Origin: Leeuwenhoekiella polynyae
GTDB lineage: Bacteria > Bacteroidota > Bacteroidia > Flavobacteriales > Flavobacteriaceae
Assembly (NCBI RefSeq): GCF_004104075.1
Contig: NZ_QOVK01000013.1
Coordinates: forward strand, 41,790-105,789
DNA: 64,000 nt
Direction: 5' to 3'
Positions 56,808 through 64,000 of this stretch are shown one piece after another. Numbering within the stretch: position 1 is the first letter of the stretch; the number at the start of each line of letters is the position of its first letter. The notes beneath the pieces are model-generated. The model did not search any database. It was not told the origin of the DNA and saw only the letters and a list, made by a program, of their open reading frames with translations. The translations under genes and the position numbers were made by a program.

Positions 56808-58139
56808 CTAAGCTATTGCTCCTTCTAGTTGGAACAATTGCGCGTTTAAGTATTGTAAGGCACTTATCTTTTCTCGTGTTGGAACCAAAAGAGAAATGTT
56901 GTTATTACTACCGCCATATGCAATCATACGCACCGGGATAGAATTGAGAATACCAAATGCTTTATACGACTCGTGGTCTGCAATAAGGTTCTCTCCTACA
57001 ATACAAATAATACTGTGATCTTCTTCGACAGTAACTTCAGCAATTACTGAAAGTTCGGTCAATATAGCTTTTAAGTGAGCGGTGTCATCAATGGTTAATG
57101 AGATAGCCACCTCAGAAGTAGTAATCATATCAATTGAGGTCTCGTGACGGTCAAACACTTCAAAAATCGTTCTCAGGAAACCGTGAGCACCTAGCATACG
57201 GTTCGATTTAATTTTTATAGCGGTAATACCATCTTTTGCAGAAATCGCTTTTAAACCCCGGTTATGGTACTCATTAGAAATTTTAGTTCCGGGAGCAGAA
57301 GGCTCAAACGTATTTTTTAACCAAACCGGAATATCACGATCTATTACCGGAGCCACGGTTTGCGGATGCAAAATTTTTGCTCCAAAATAAGCAAGCTCTG
57401 CTGCTTCGTTATAGGTCAAATGCTCAATAGGGTTTGTACCTTCTACATAACGAGGATCGTTGTTGTGCAACCCGTCAATATCTGTCCAGATCTGAACACC
57501 GGCAGCAGAAACCGCTGCTGCGATAATGGTTGCGCTAAAGTCGCTTCCACCACGCTTTAGTGTTGCTAAAGAACCCCGCTCATCACGACACACAAAACCT
57601 TGTGTAATGTATAATTGAGAAGGGTTTTGTTCCAATTGTGGCAATAAAGCTTCAGAAACTGAATCGATGTTTGGGTTTTCAACAGTGCCTACATTCATAA
57701 ATGTACTTGCGTTTAAAAGCACATTTGCTACCTGTTCCTGATCTAAGAATTTTGAAATCATCCAGGTAAGGATGGTTTCACCATAAGTCACCAACTCAGC
57801 ATAGGTGGTTAATGTACGTCCACCAGTTGCGATGTCTTTTAAAGCAGCTACAAACGTCTCAATTTGAGCTTTTGTTTCTGGCTGATTTTCTGCGGTAAAC
57901 AGATTCTCTATTGCTTCAAAGTGTTTAGCCTGAAGCTGCTCCAGCACATTGGTGATTTGTGCAGAATCTTTATCTATACTTGCCTGATTGAGGCTTACTA
58001 ATAAGTTTGTAACACCAGACATTGCAGAAAGCACCACAATCTTTGGCTTTTCGGTAACAGAAAGAATTTCTACTACTTTTCTGATATTTTGAGCACTTCC
58101 TACTGAAGTTCCTCCAAATTTTAAAACATTCATCTTCAT
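56808..58139 (-). CDS. Aspartate kinase (second)
   Basis: This 443-residue enzyme makes aspartyl phosphate. It has MNVLKFGGTSVGSAQN (ATP site), VVLSAMSGVTN, TLKRGGSDFSATIIAAA, IWTDIDGLHNNDPRYVEG (Asp-binding), and C-terminal ACT repeats from about residue 300 (AISAKDGITAIKIKSNRMLGA, IDMITTSEVAISLTIDD). It resembles the amino-terminal half of ThrA-like enzymes, with the KFGGTSVG and AYFGAKILHP motifs. Starts at ATG 58139; a TTG three bases before is also possible. Divergent from the unknown gene at 58234 across a palindromic spacer. Confidence 0.93.
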   Translation of the reverse strand: MKMNVLKFGGTSVGSAQNIRKVVEILSVTEKPKIVVLSAMSGVTNLLVSLNQASIDKDSAQITNVLEQLQAKHFEAIENLFTAENQPETKAQIETFVAALKDIATGGRTLTTYAELVTYGETILTWMISKFLDQEQVANVLLNASTFMNVGTVENPNIDSVSEALLPQLEQNPSQLYITQGFVCRDERGSLATLKRGGSDFSATIIAAAVSAAGVQIWTDIDGLHNNDPRYVEGTNPIEHLTYNEAAELAYFGAKILHPQTVAPVIDRDIPVWLKNTFEPSAPGTKISNEYHNRGLKAISAKDGITAIKIKSNRMLGAHGFLRTIFEVFDRHETSIDMITTSEVAISLTIDDTAHLKAILTELSVIAEVTVEEDHSIICIVGENLIADHESYKAFGILNSIPVRMIAYGGSNNNISLLVPTREKISALQYLNAQLFQLEGAIA

Positions 58140-58190
58140 CAAATTAATGCTGCATAGTTAAGCTGAAAAAAAGAAGCAAGAAAAAAATTC

Positions 58191-58221
58191 AACAATTTTA
58201 TATAAATTTGTACAAATTGTT
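58191..58221. promoter_or_regulatory. Nested palindromic operator between divergent genes
   Basis: AACAATTT (58191-58198) and AAATTGTT (58214-58221) form an 8-bp inverted repeat. Inside it lies a perfect 14-bp palindrome AATTTGTACAAATT (58205-58218). The segment TAAATTTG (58203-58210) also fits the TAnnTTTG -7 box for the plus-strand gene, so a bound repressor would block RNA polymerase. Confidence 0.65.
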
Positions 58222-58233
58222 AAATATATAACA

Positions 58234-58875
58234 TTGAAAACTATAACCTCTGTCGTAGAACAACTTATCAAACACCAGCCGTATACCGAAGATGCGCTGA
58301 TGCGTAAGATCATCAATTACAGCGCACTAGCCGAAGATTTTAAACCCAGAATTGAAAAAGAATTAGGCAAGCCAGTCAATGTGGGTTCTGTTGTAATGGC
58401 ATTGCGACGCTATTATCCGCAGAAACGCCTTGATGAAAAAATGATGCGGGACTTGGGAGACATTGTAGTACGCAGCGGCATTACAGATTTTACCTTTCTC
58501 AATTCAAACACCATTTTAGAAAGTCAGTCACAATTGCTTGAACAGACTAAAAGTATTCCCAAAGCTTATTTAACCTATTCGAGCACCTTTCACGAAAGCA
58601 ATATTCTGGTTTCTAACGATCTGACCGAGCTTGTAGAACGTTGTTTTGAGAAAGAAACTTGCGTTATGGTGAAGCACGACTTATCTTCTTTATCTATTGC
58701 ACTTCCGGTAAATAACTCAAAAACAGTGGGGCTTTACTTTTATATCTTTAAGCTGCTTGCTTACGAAGGCATACCCATTTTTGAAGCGATTTCCACTTCA
58801 AACTATTTTACTCTTTTTCTCGAAAAAGAATATGTGAATCAGGCTTTTGCTTTGGTAAACGAAATTAAAAACTAA
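58234..58875 (+). CDS. Unknown protein divergent from aspartokinase
   Basis: The protein has 213 residues from TTG 58234 and I do not recognise it at family level with certainty. The first 75 residues (VVEQLIKHQPYTEDALMRKIINYSALAEDFKPRIEKELGKPVNVGSVVMALRRYY) resemble a winged-helix DNA-binding domain. The rest is beta-alpha-beta like, with VMVKHDLSSLSIALP and VGLYFYIFKLLAYEGIPIFEAISTSNYFTLFLEKEY, suggesting ACT-type ligand binding. A transcription regulator that senses an amino acid and controls the neighbour lysC-like gene is a reasonable inference. Confidence 0.75.
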   Translation: MKTITSVVEQLIKHQPYTEDALMRKIINYSALAEDFKPRIEKELGKPVNVGSVVMALRRYYPQKRLDEKMMRDLGDIVVRSGITDFTFLNSNTILESQSQLLEQTKSIPKAYLTYSSTFHESNILVSNDLTELVERCFEKETCVMVKHDLSSLSIALPVNNSKTVGLYFYIFKLLAYEGIPIFEAISTSNYFTLFLEKEYVNQAFALVNEIKN

Positions 58876-58908
58876 AAAAGCCCGAAAGCAAATTGCTTTC
58901 GGGCTTTT
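58876..58908. terminator. Bidirectional terminator
   Basis: AAAAGCCCGAAAGCAA and TTGCTTTCGGGCTTTT (58876-58891, 58893-58908) form a near-perfect stem of up to 16 pairs between two convergent genes, with A- and T-runs at the sides. Confidence 0.9.
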
Positions 58909-58928
58909 GATTTTTATTTAAAATCTTC

Positions 58929-60995
58929 TTACCAGATGCGCACGCGCTTTTCAGCAGGTACAAACATAGGGTCGCCTTCTTTAATATCAAATGCCTCATA
59001 AAAAGCATCTATATTTTGAAGCGGTACATAAGCTCGGTACATTCCCGGAGAATGCGGGTCTGTTTTAATACGAGTACGCAACGCATCGTCACGCATTTTT
59101 GTACGCCAGATTGTCGCCCAACTGATGAAGAAACGTTGCTCTGGTGTATAACCATCTATTTCTTCTGGTCTTCCGTTTTTCTCATAGAATTTTTGCAATC
59201 CAGTGTAAGCAGCCAGAAGTCCGCCTAAATCTCCAATATTTTCACCTAAAGTAAATTTACCATTGATGTATAAACTGTCTGCAACTTCAATATTGCTATA
59301 TTGTTCAGCAAGAGCACCACTGCGTTCTGTAAATGCTTCTAGATCTGCATCACTCCACCAATTTTTTAAGTTACCGTCACCGTCATAACGCGCACCGCTA
59401 TCATCAAATGCATGTGAAATTTCGTGACCAATAACCGCTCCTATTCCTCCATAATTTACAGCTTCATCAGCCTGATAGTTATAAAACGGAGGTTGTAAAA
59501 TAGCTGCCGGGAATACAATCTCGTTAAAAGAAGGATTGAAATATGCATTCACCGTTTGTGGAGACATTCCCCACTTCGTTTTATCAACCGGTTCTTTATA
59601 TTCTGTATTATTCTCGTCAAGAGACCAAGCTCCTGCCGCTAATAGATTCTCAAAATATCCTTTATCAGCACTGATTTCTAACTTAGAATAATCTTCCCAT
59701 TTGTCAGGATAACCAATTTTTACCGTGAACTTATTCAGTTTCTCAATAGCTTGCATTTTAGTAGAGTCGGTCATCCACTCCAGATTGTTGATGCGGTCTC
59801 TAAAAGCTTCTTTGATATTAGCGATCATAGTTTCCGCTTTAGCTTTCGCCTCTGGCGGAAATACTTTATCAACATATAATTTACCTAAAGCCTCACCCAA
59901 AGTGTTATCTACAGTTGCAAGTGCGCGCTCATCAGCTGGTTTTTGTTTTGGCGTACCGTTTAACGTTTTGCTGTAAAACTCCCAGTTTGCATACTCTAAG
60001 TCTGTAGTAAGTGCATCTGACCACGAGTTGAGTGTTGCCCATCTCATCAACAGTTTTAAATCTTCAACTGGAGTTGTAGTCAATACATTTTGCAATGCTT
60101 TCATGTATTTAGGCTGAAGTACGATAACGGTATCAACTTCTTTTTGTAACCCCTGATTCTCAAAATAAGCGGTCCAGTCAATCGCCGGAGTCAACTTTTG
60201 CAGTTGCGCTACACTCATTGGGTTATTTAGGTTACGCGCATCGCGCTGTTCTACTTTGTCAAGCTTTGGCTCTGCTAGTTTAGTTTCTAAAGCCAGAATA
60301 CGTGCCGCTTCATCTTCAGCATTAGCTTTCTCATCACCTGCATACTCAAGAACCCAACTGATATACGCTTTATATTGCTCCCGAATCTCTTTTGATTTTT
60401 CATCCTGCTCCAGATAGTAGTCACGATCTGGCAATCCTAATCTTCCCGGAGTAATATAACCCGCATTCATCTTACTGTCTGAGAAATCTGAAAATACTCT
60501 GAAGTTAAAAAACGGAGTTCCTGTGCCGTTACGCATTTGTCCCACCCGTGCAACATCACGTGCCGAAGCAATTGCCGCAATACTATCTAAAGCGGGTTTA
60601 AGCGGAGTCAAACCAGCTTCATTACGCGCAACCGTATCCAGTTCGCTTTCAAAAAGTGCTAATGCTTTAGCCTGATCAGAACCTGCAGCGTAGGTGTTTT
60701 CTTTACGCGCATCTTCAATAATGGTTAAAACATCTTCACGCGTTTTTTTACGCAAAACACTAAAACCTCCCCAAACTGATTCTTCTTCAGGGATCTCTGT
60801 ATTTTGCATCCAATTTCCATTTACAAATTTGTAAAAGTCATCTTGTGGCTTAACCAGCGTATCCATATTAGTTAGGTCTAACGCCGGAATTTGAACCGCT
60901 GCAACAGCATCATCTTTTTTTGCTTCTTCTTTGCAAGCGGTTAAACTTAAAATTCCGATAGATACCGGAATCATCATTTTAAACATTGAATTCAT
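58929..60995 (-). CDS. M13-family (neprilysin-like) metallopeptidase lipoprotein
   Basis: The protein has 688 residues. A signal peptide ends in a lipobox SLTAC at cysteine 21, so it is lipid-anchored, probably at the outer membrane or periplasm. The M13 domain is full length: FYKFVNGNWMQNTEIPEEES near the start, VNAYFNPSFNEIVFPAAILQPPFYN, the zinc site VIGHEISHAFDDSGARYD (HExxH near residue 524), ENIGDLGGLLAAY (third ligand Glu) and the C-terminal AEKRVRIW (ending with the family's CxVW-like motif lacking cysteine). It degrades peptides up to about 40 residues. A small secreted NTF2-like protein gene lies 26 bases upstream. Confidence 0.93.
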   Translation of the reverse strand: MNSMFKMMIPVSIGILSLTACKEEAKKDDAVAAVQIPALDLTNMDTLVKPQDDFYKFVNGNWMQNTEIPEEESVWGGFSVLRKKTREDVLTIIEDARKENTYAAGSDQAKALALFESELDTVARNEAGLTPLKPALDSIAAIASARDVARVGQMRNGTGTPFFNFRVFSDFSDSKMNAGYITPGRLGLPDRDYYLEQDEKSKEIREQYKAYISWVLEYAGDEKANAEDEAARILALETKLAEPKLDKVEQRDARNLNNPMSVAQLQKLTPAIDWTAYFENQGLQKEVDTVIVLQPKYMKALQNVLTTTPVEDLKLLMRWATLNSWSDALTTDLEYANWEFYSKTLNGTPKQKPADERALATVDNTLGEALGKLYVDKVFPPEAKAKAETMIANIKEAFRDRINNLEWMTDSTKMQAIEKLNKFTVKIGYPDKWEDYSKLEISADKGYFENLLAAGAWSLDENNTEYKEPVDKTKWGMSPQTVNAYFNPSFNEIVFPAAILQPPFYNYQADEAVNYGGIGAVIGHEISHAFDDSGARYDGDGNLKNWWSDADLEAFTERSGALAEQYSNIEVADSLYINGKFTLGENIGDLGGLLAAYTGLQKFYEKNGRPEEIDGYTPEQRFFISWATIWRTKMRDDALRTRIKTDPHSPGMYRAYVPLQNIDAFYEAFDIKEGDPMFVPAEKRVRIW

Positions 60996-61021
60996 AAACT
61001 ATAATAAGGGATTATTTTAAA

Positions 61022-61522
61022 TTAATTGTCACGCATTTTTGCCCTTAGCAAACTATCGTGTTCTTTTTTAATCTGGGTTAATTCTGAAACATTTTCATTA
61101 GGGACAGCAATAGATAACACATAGTGTTGCACCTTCCAATTTTTACCATCCAGGCGCATAACACCAGATCCGCGACAAATACCCATCTGTGTATCCAGCA
61201 GTTCATCAAACCAGGCTATTTTAGACTTTTTAGGATGATAAACAGTTCGTTCAAGTGTTGTAAAACTCCAAGCTTTTCCCTTATCAAAATAAGGCTTTGC
61301 ATATGCTTTAAACTGGTCTAGTTGCCAGTTTTCATCCGCATCTGTACCTATAAAGACAGCATCTTCAGTCATCAGATCATAATAAGCATCAAAATCTGCA
61401 TCTGCAGCAGCTTTATGCCACTTTTCGAGTTGGCTATTTATTGCCATTTCTGTTTTATCACGCTGCTGTGCAAATAAGGATGCACTAGTTATTACAATAA
61501 ATAAAATGAGTAATTTCTTCAT
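61022..61522 (-). CDS. Secreted SnoaL/NTF2-like protein
   Basis: The protein has 166 residues from the ATG at 61522 (MKKLLILFIVITSASLFAQQ is a signal peptide with cut after AQ). The mature part is an NTF2/SnoaL-like cone fold: MAINSQLEKWHKAAADADFDAYYDLMTEDAVFIGTDADENWQ, YFDKGKAWSFTTLERTVYHP, WFDELLDTQMGICRGSGVMRLDGKNWKVQHYVLS. The function is unknown, possibly a small-molecule or ligand binder in the periplasm. The ATG at 61546 would overlap the upstream gene and shift the signal peptide. 26 bases before the M13 gene, in the same operon. Confidence 0.83.
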   Translation of the reverse strand: MKKLLILFIVITSASLFAQQRDKTEMAINSQLEKWHKAAADADFDAYYDLMTEDAVFIGTDADENWQLDQFKAYAKPYFDKGKAWSFTTLERTVYHPKKSKIAWFDELLDTQMGICRGSGVMRLDGKNWKVQHYVLSIAVPNENVSELTQIKKEHDSLLRAKMRDN

Positions 61523-61526
61523 TTTT

Positions 61527-62129
61527 TTAGTTTTGGACAGGGACATTATTGGCTCTTAGCAAGCTGTCACGACGTGTCTCTGGTGAATCTTTAACTGCTG
61601 AAAGCGAATCTGCTTCAACCTCGTATTGCTCTAGTAATTCTTCAATAGATTTCTGATGCTTTAAATTTATCTGAAGCTTTAAGTTCTGAAATGTGTTGTA
61701 TAATTCTGTGGCTTCTTTATTAACTGCCGCTGTATCTACTTCAAGTTTTGAAGCTTCCTGAATAAGTGTATTAGTCTTTGTAAATAAGACCGTCAATCTA
61801 GATTCTATAGCCGTGTTTGCAAAACTGTCTTTTACTTTAGTTTGTGCCAGAGAAGCATTGCTAATCCAATCTTTACCATTTACCCTCAAATATCCCACGC
61901 GCACCGTGTCTAAAGCATCTATCTGAGCTGCCAGCTCCAGATAATTCTCCCAGCTTTCTGTAGCATTTTTTGCCGAAGGCGTTAATATAATCTCTTGCTT
62001 CTTATTTGGCTGATAGGCAATCTGCAGTGTATCTGTCGCCTCTCTGGGGTCAGCAACAACTTCTTGTTTTTCTTTACAAGAACTCAGACTTAAAAGAAGT
62101 ATGAGTAAAAGATAAAAGCTAATTTTCAT
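61527..62129 (-). CDS. Small lipoprotein of unknown function (paralogue 1)
   Basis: The protein has 200 residues from ATG 62129. It has a lipoprotein signal MKISFYLLLILLLSLSSC. The mature part is helical and charged, with SWENYLELAAQIDALD at about 60-75, then a helix ending in VNKEATELYNTFQNLKLQIN. The pattern W-[DE]-x-Y followed by about 90 helical residues recurs in the genes at 62206 and 62831, although identity is low. The last part (RRDSLLRANNVPVQN) is unusual. No known domain is recognised. It is 4 bases upstream of the NTF2-like gene and in the same operon. Confidence 0.75.
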   Translation of the reverse strand: MKISFYLLLILLLSLSSCKEKQEVVADPREATDTLQIAYQPNKKQEIILTPSAKNATESWENYLELAAQIDALDTVRVGYLRVNGKDWISNASLAQTKVKDSFANTAIESRLTVLFTKTNTLIQEASKLEVDTAAVNKEATELYNTFQNLKLQINLKHQKSIEELLEQYEVEADSLSAVKDSPETRRDSLLRANNVPVQN

Positions 62130-62156
62130 AAGATCAAATGTACACAAAGCTACGCA

Positions 62157-62184
62157 TAAAAAAAGCCTCTATATAAAGAGGCTT
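62157..62184 (-). terminator. Terminator of the lipoprotein gene at 62206
   Basis: AAGCCTCT (62163-62170) and AGAGGCTT (62177-62184) pair around ATATAA. The minus strand continues with a T-run, so it stops transcription of the upstream lipoprotein gene. Confidence 0.8.
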
Positions 62185-62205
62185 CAACTATATACTTTAC
62201 ATCTT

Positions 62206-62649
62206 TTATAAAACTCGATTGAGTTTTTTATTGAGCGTGTCAAAAGCATTAATGATGGTTTCTATGTGATTTTCTACCACGCCTTCTCTAATTTCGCTCC
62301 GATTTACTTCACTGTAAAATTCATTAATTCTTGTATCTACTCGTTTTACTTGTTCTTTGATTTCAGGTCTTTTTAATTCCTGAGGCATTTGCATGATCAT
62401 CGCGTTACAATTGTTGGCCAACTTATCCATAAACTCAATAGCGTTTAAAGGATTTGTATTTTCAATCATTGCGATATTTCGCTCTAAAGCCCAATAACCA
62501 TCCCAGTTTTTAACGAGCTCTTCTACATCAGGATTTAGTTGCTCTACATGAGCCTGCAGCGCCATTTTAGAAGAAGGCGTATCTAAAGTGTTTTTACAAC
62601 TTAGGAATAAGGATGTTAATACTACTATTTGAAGCAGGTGCCATTTCAT
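62206..62649 (-). CDS. Small lipoprotein of unknown function (paralogue 2)
   Basis: The protein has 147 residues with a lipoprotein signal MKWHLLQIVVLTSLFLSC. It is helical: LVKNWDGYWALERNIAMIE, NPLNAIEFMDKLANNCNAM, MPQELKRPEIKEQVKRVDTRINEFY and IETIINAFDTLNKKLNRVL. Aligned to the 62831 protein by eye, the WDxY motif and positions of the two Pro-Glu and I-x-x-x-I helices coincide. No known domain. Separated from its neighbours by terminators on either side, so it is transcribed by itself. Confidence 0.78.
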   Translation of the reverse strand: MKWHLLQIVVLTSLFLSCKNTLDTPSSKMALQAHVEQLNPDVEELVKNWDGYWALERNIAMIENTNPLNAIEFMDKLANNCNAMIMQMPQELKRPEIKEQVKRVDTRINEFYSEVNRSEIREGVVENHIETIINAFDTLNKKLNRVL

Positions 62650-62775
62650 TCTACTGGGGTTTTAACATTGCAAAGTTATGGGATCCAGGAGGCTCTAAAC
62701 ATATCAGGATTTATAAAGTATTGCTAAAACTTGTGGTGAAATCGCCTAAACGTTAGGCATTCTTTAACTAAAACC

Positions 62776-62805
62776 ATTAAAAAAGGCTCTCTGTATGAGA
62801 GCCTT
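62776..62805 (-). terminator. Terminator of the lipoprotein gene at 62831
   Basis: AAGGCTCTC (62783-62791) pairs with GAGAGCCTT (62797-62805) around TGTAT, and the minus strand continues with TTTTTTAAT. Confidence 0.85.
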
Positions 62806-62830
62806 ACATTTTTAAATAAATTTTATCTAA

Positions 62831-63430
62831 TTACTGATTATCGTCAAAAAGACGCTTCTGTGAATTAGATACAGTTTCTTTAATCTCTTCATTAAGATCA
62901 TCATAAGCCTCTTTCAATTCTTCTACCTGACTTGCGATCTTAGATTCATTAACACCAGCTTGAGCTGTAATGGCTTTTAGATCTGCTACTTCTTCTTTAA
63001 TATCTTTAATATCTTCCTGAATTTCTTCAGTCATTATAGATTGAGGAATTGTATTTTCAAGATTCATTGCCTCTTGCTCTAGTTGTGTGATATAATCTGT
63101 GATCTCAGCTTCGGGCACTTTTTTCAATTCTAAATCACTTAAAGACCCTGAGAAAGTACGGTAGTCATCCCAAGCCTCAAAATCTGTTTTCATTGTAGGA
63201 TCTGCTTCAACGTCATCCCAATTGATCTCATAATCTTCTGGCATAATTGGTCTTTCCGTTTTTAGCTGTGCTTCAGCGTAACGCGCTTTTTCTGCCGCGG
63301 TGCTATCTTTTACGGTTTGCACCTCTTTAGTATCTTCTTCTACCTGAGCTTCTTTTTCACCGGCATTCTTACAAGAAGTAAGTGAAGTTGCCAGTAAAAG
63401 TCCGGCTGCTGCAATTTGAATATATTTCAT
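62831..63430 (-). CDS. Small lipoprotein of unknown function (paralogue 3)
   Basis: The protein has 199 residues with signal MKYIQIAAAGLLLATSLTSC. The mature part is highly acidic, first with a low-complexity stretch (GEKEAQVEEDTKEVQTVKD), then helical: FEAWDDYRTFSGSLSDLE, IPQSIMTEEIQEDIKDIKEEV, VEELKEAYDDLNEEIKETV. It has the same WDxY plus helix layout as its two neighbours and is probably a coiled-coil or helical bundle. Function unknown. Has its own upstream region of about 220 bases shared with the divergent gene at 63655. Confidence 0.78.
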   Translation of the reverse strand: MKYIQIAAAGLLLATSLTSCKNAGEKEAQVEEDTKEVQTVKDSTAAEKARYAEAQLKTERPIMPEDYEINWDDVEADPTMKTDFEAWDDYRTFSGSLSDLELKKVPEAEITDYITQLEQEAMNLENTIPQSIMTEEIQEDIKDIKEEVADLKAITAQAGVNESKIASQVEELKEAYDDLNEEIKETVSNSQKRLFDDNQ

Positions 63431-63654
63431 AATATCTGATTTAATAGTTAACGTGTAAATGTAATAGACAGAAGAATTGCTTTTTAAATACGCTCGCTAA
63501 AAATTACTTAAACTTTTTACTGAGAATTAACGAATATTCTCAATGGTGTTAAGCTATTTATTAAAAACGTTAATTATCTCTAAAAAACTGAAATTCAACA
63601 CGCAGTAGCTTTCAAATTTTGGTATGTGAAGGTATCTTTCACAAAAAACTGTTT

Positions 63655-63948
63655 ATGGAAACATCTGAAACTAATTCAGAATTTACTGAGCGCGAGCTCG
63701 ATCGTATTATTGAAATGGCCTGGGAAGACCGCACTACCTTTGATGCTATAGCATTTCAATTTAACCTTAAAGAGCAAGAAGTTATAGCGCTTATGCGCAG
63801 AGAACTGAAACCTTCTAGCTTTAGAATGTGGCGTGCTCGTGTGCAGGGTAGAAGCACCAAACACGCTGCTAAGAGAACCTTTGAAAAAGGTACGTTTAAG
63901 AGCTCCAGGCAAAAGCAAATAACCCATAATAAAATAAGTAAGCGTTAA
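63655..63948 (+). CDS. TIGR03643/DUF2805-type small basic protein
   Basis: The protein has 97 residues from ATG 63655. The core ELDRIIEMAWEDRTTFDAIAFQFNLKEQEVIALMRRELKPSSFRMWRARVQGRSTKHAAKR is diagnostic of the TIGR03643 family, with a helix-turn-helix-like region at 20-60. The C-terminus is very basic. Family role is unknown; sequence features suggest nucleic-acid binding. The earlier in-frame start at 63619 is not conserved. A partial terminator hairpin follows. Confidence 0.88.
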   Translation: METSETNSEFTERELDRIIEMAWEDRTTFDAIAFQFNLKEQEVIALMRRELKPSSFRMWRARVQGRSTKHAAKRTFEKGTFKSSRQKQITHNKISKR

Positions 63949-63979
63949 CAATTATCTTATAAATAGGTCTAATTGAAAA

Positions 63980-64000
63980 ATCCATCAATAATTGATGGAT
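63980..64000 (+). terminator. Probable terminator cut by the window edge
   Basis: ATCCATCAA-TAA-TTGATGGAT is a perfect 9-pair hairpin at the very end of the window, about 30 bases after the TIGR03643 gene. A T-run would be outside the window. Confidence 0.6.

Overview
The window is a stretch of chromosome from a marine-type member of the Flavobacteriaceae (Bacteroidota). Evidence for this is the moderate-to-low GC content, the flavobacterial promoter pattern TTG-N17-19-TAnnTTTG in front of metG and a lipoprotein gene, a type IX secretion (T9SS) type-B C-terminal sorting domain, many SC-type lipoprotein signals, and frequent TTG starts. The radical subunit of ribonucleotide reductase carries an N-terminal ATP-cone while the catalytic subunit lacks one. 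That arrangement is known from Leeuwenhoekiella blandensis and points to Leeuwenhoekiella or a close relative, though this is inference. No rRNA, tRNA, prophage, insertion sequence or CRISPR array was recognised.

Layout. 0-5.6 kb holds a truncated VOC protein, two GNAT acetyltransferases, a TM2 protein, a fused OlsF-like acyltransferase for amino-acid lipids, an aspartokinase and a TerB-like protein. 5.9-11.8 kb holds the ligase-associated DNA repair genes: exonuclease, ATP-dependent ligase and Lhr-like helicase. A DUF559 nuclease gene wrapped in multi-hairpin repeats lies between ligase and helicase. The fourth member, pdeM, is at 19.0 kb. 11.8-18.3 kb is a minus-strand thiamine operon (thiS-thiC-tenI-thiE-thiG-thiH-thiF) behind a TPP riboswitch. 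18.4-24.1 kb holds a VOC protein, pdeM, a TspO-like protein, a RES/Xre toxin-antitoxin pair with a perfect inverted-repeat operator, a flavin disulfide reductase, and an ECF sigma factor with a membrane partner.

24.2-37.9 kb is mostly housekeeping: mfd, an XRE-membrane regulator, an M48 protease, yraN, LD-carboxypeptidase, metG, tex and a histone-deacetylase-like enzyme. 38-44.6 kb holds an acetate uptake and activation group (DUF4212, SSS symporter, acs), a gene broken at an A9 run, and a CD225-DUF2752 membrane pair. 44.7-50 kb holds a tailless ssb, a heavily frameshifted aminotransferase-V/molybdenum-cofactor-sulfurase-like pseudogene, an AT-rich leader with a consensus DnaA box, and nrdBA. 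50-64 kb holds a DinB/YfiT protein, a zinc-ribbon protein, a T9SS substrate, a CBS protein, an M28 peptidase, a Rossmann protein, a second aspartokinase divergent from an unknown gene across a palindromic operator, an M13 peptidase lipoprotein, a run of small lipoproteins that look like tandem paralogues, and a TIGR03643-like protein.

The most notable items are the DUF559 gene with its three-hairpin repeats inside the ligase operon, the exonuclease gene with no ATG/GTG/TTG start, the tandem lipoprotein family, the A9 frameshift gene, the dying cysteine-desulfurase-fold gene next to nrdBA, and the ATP-cone NrdB.
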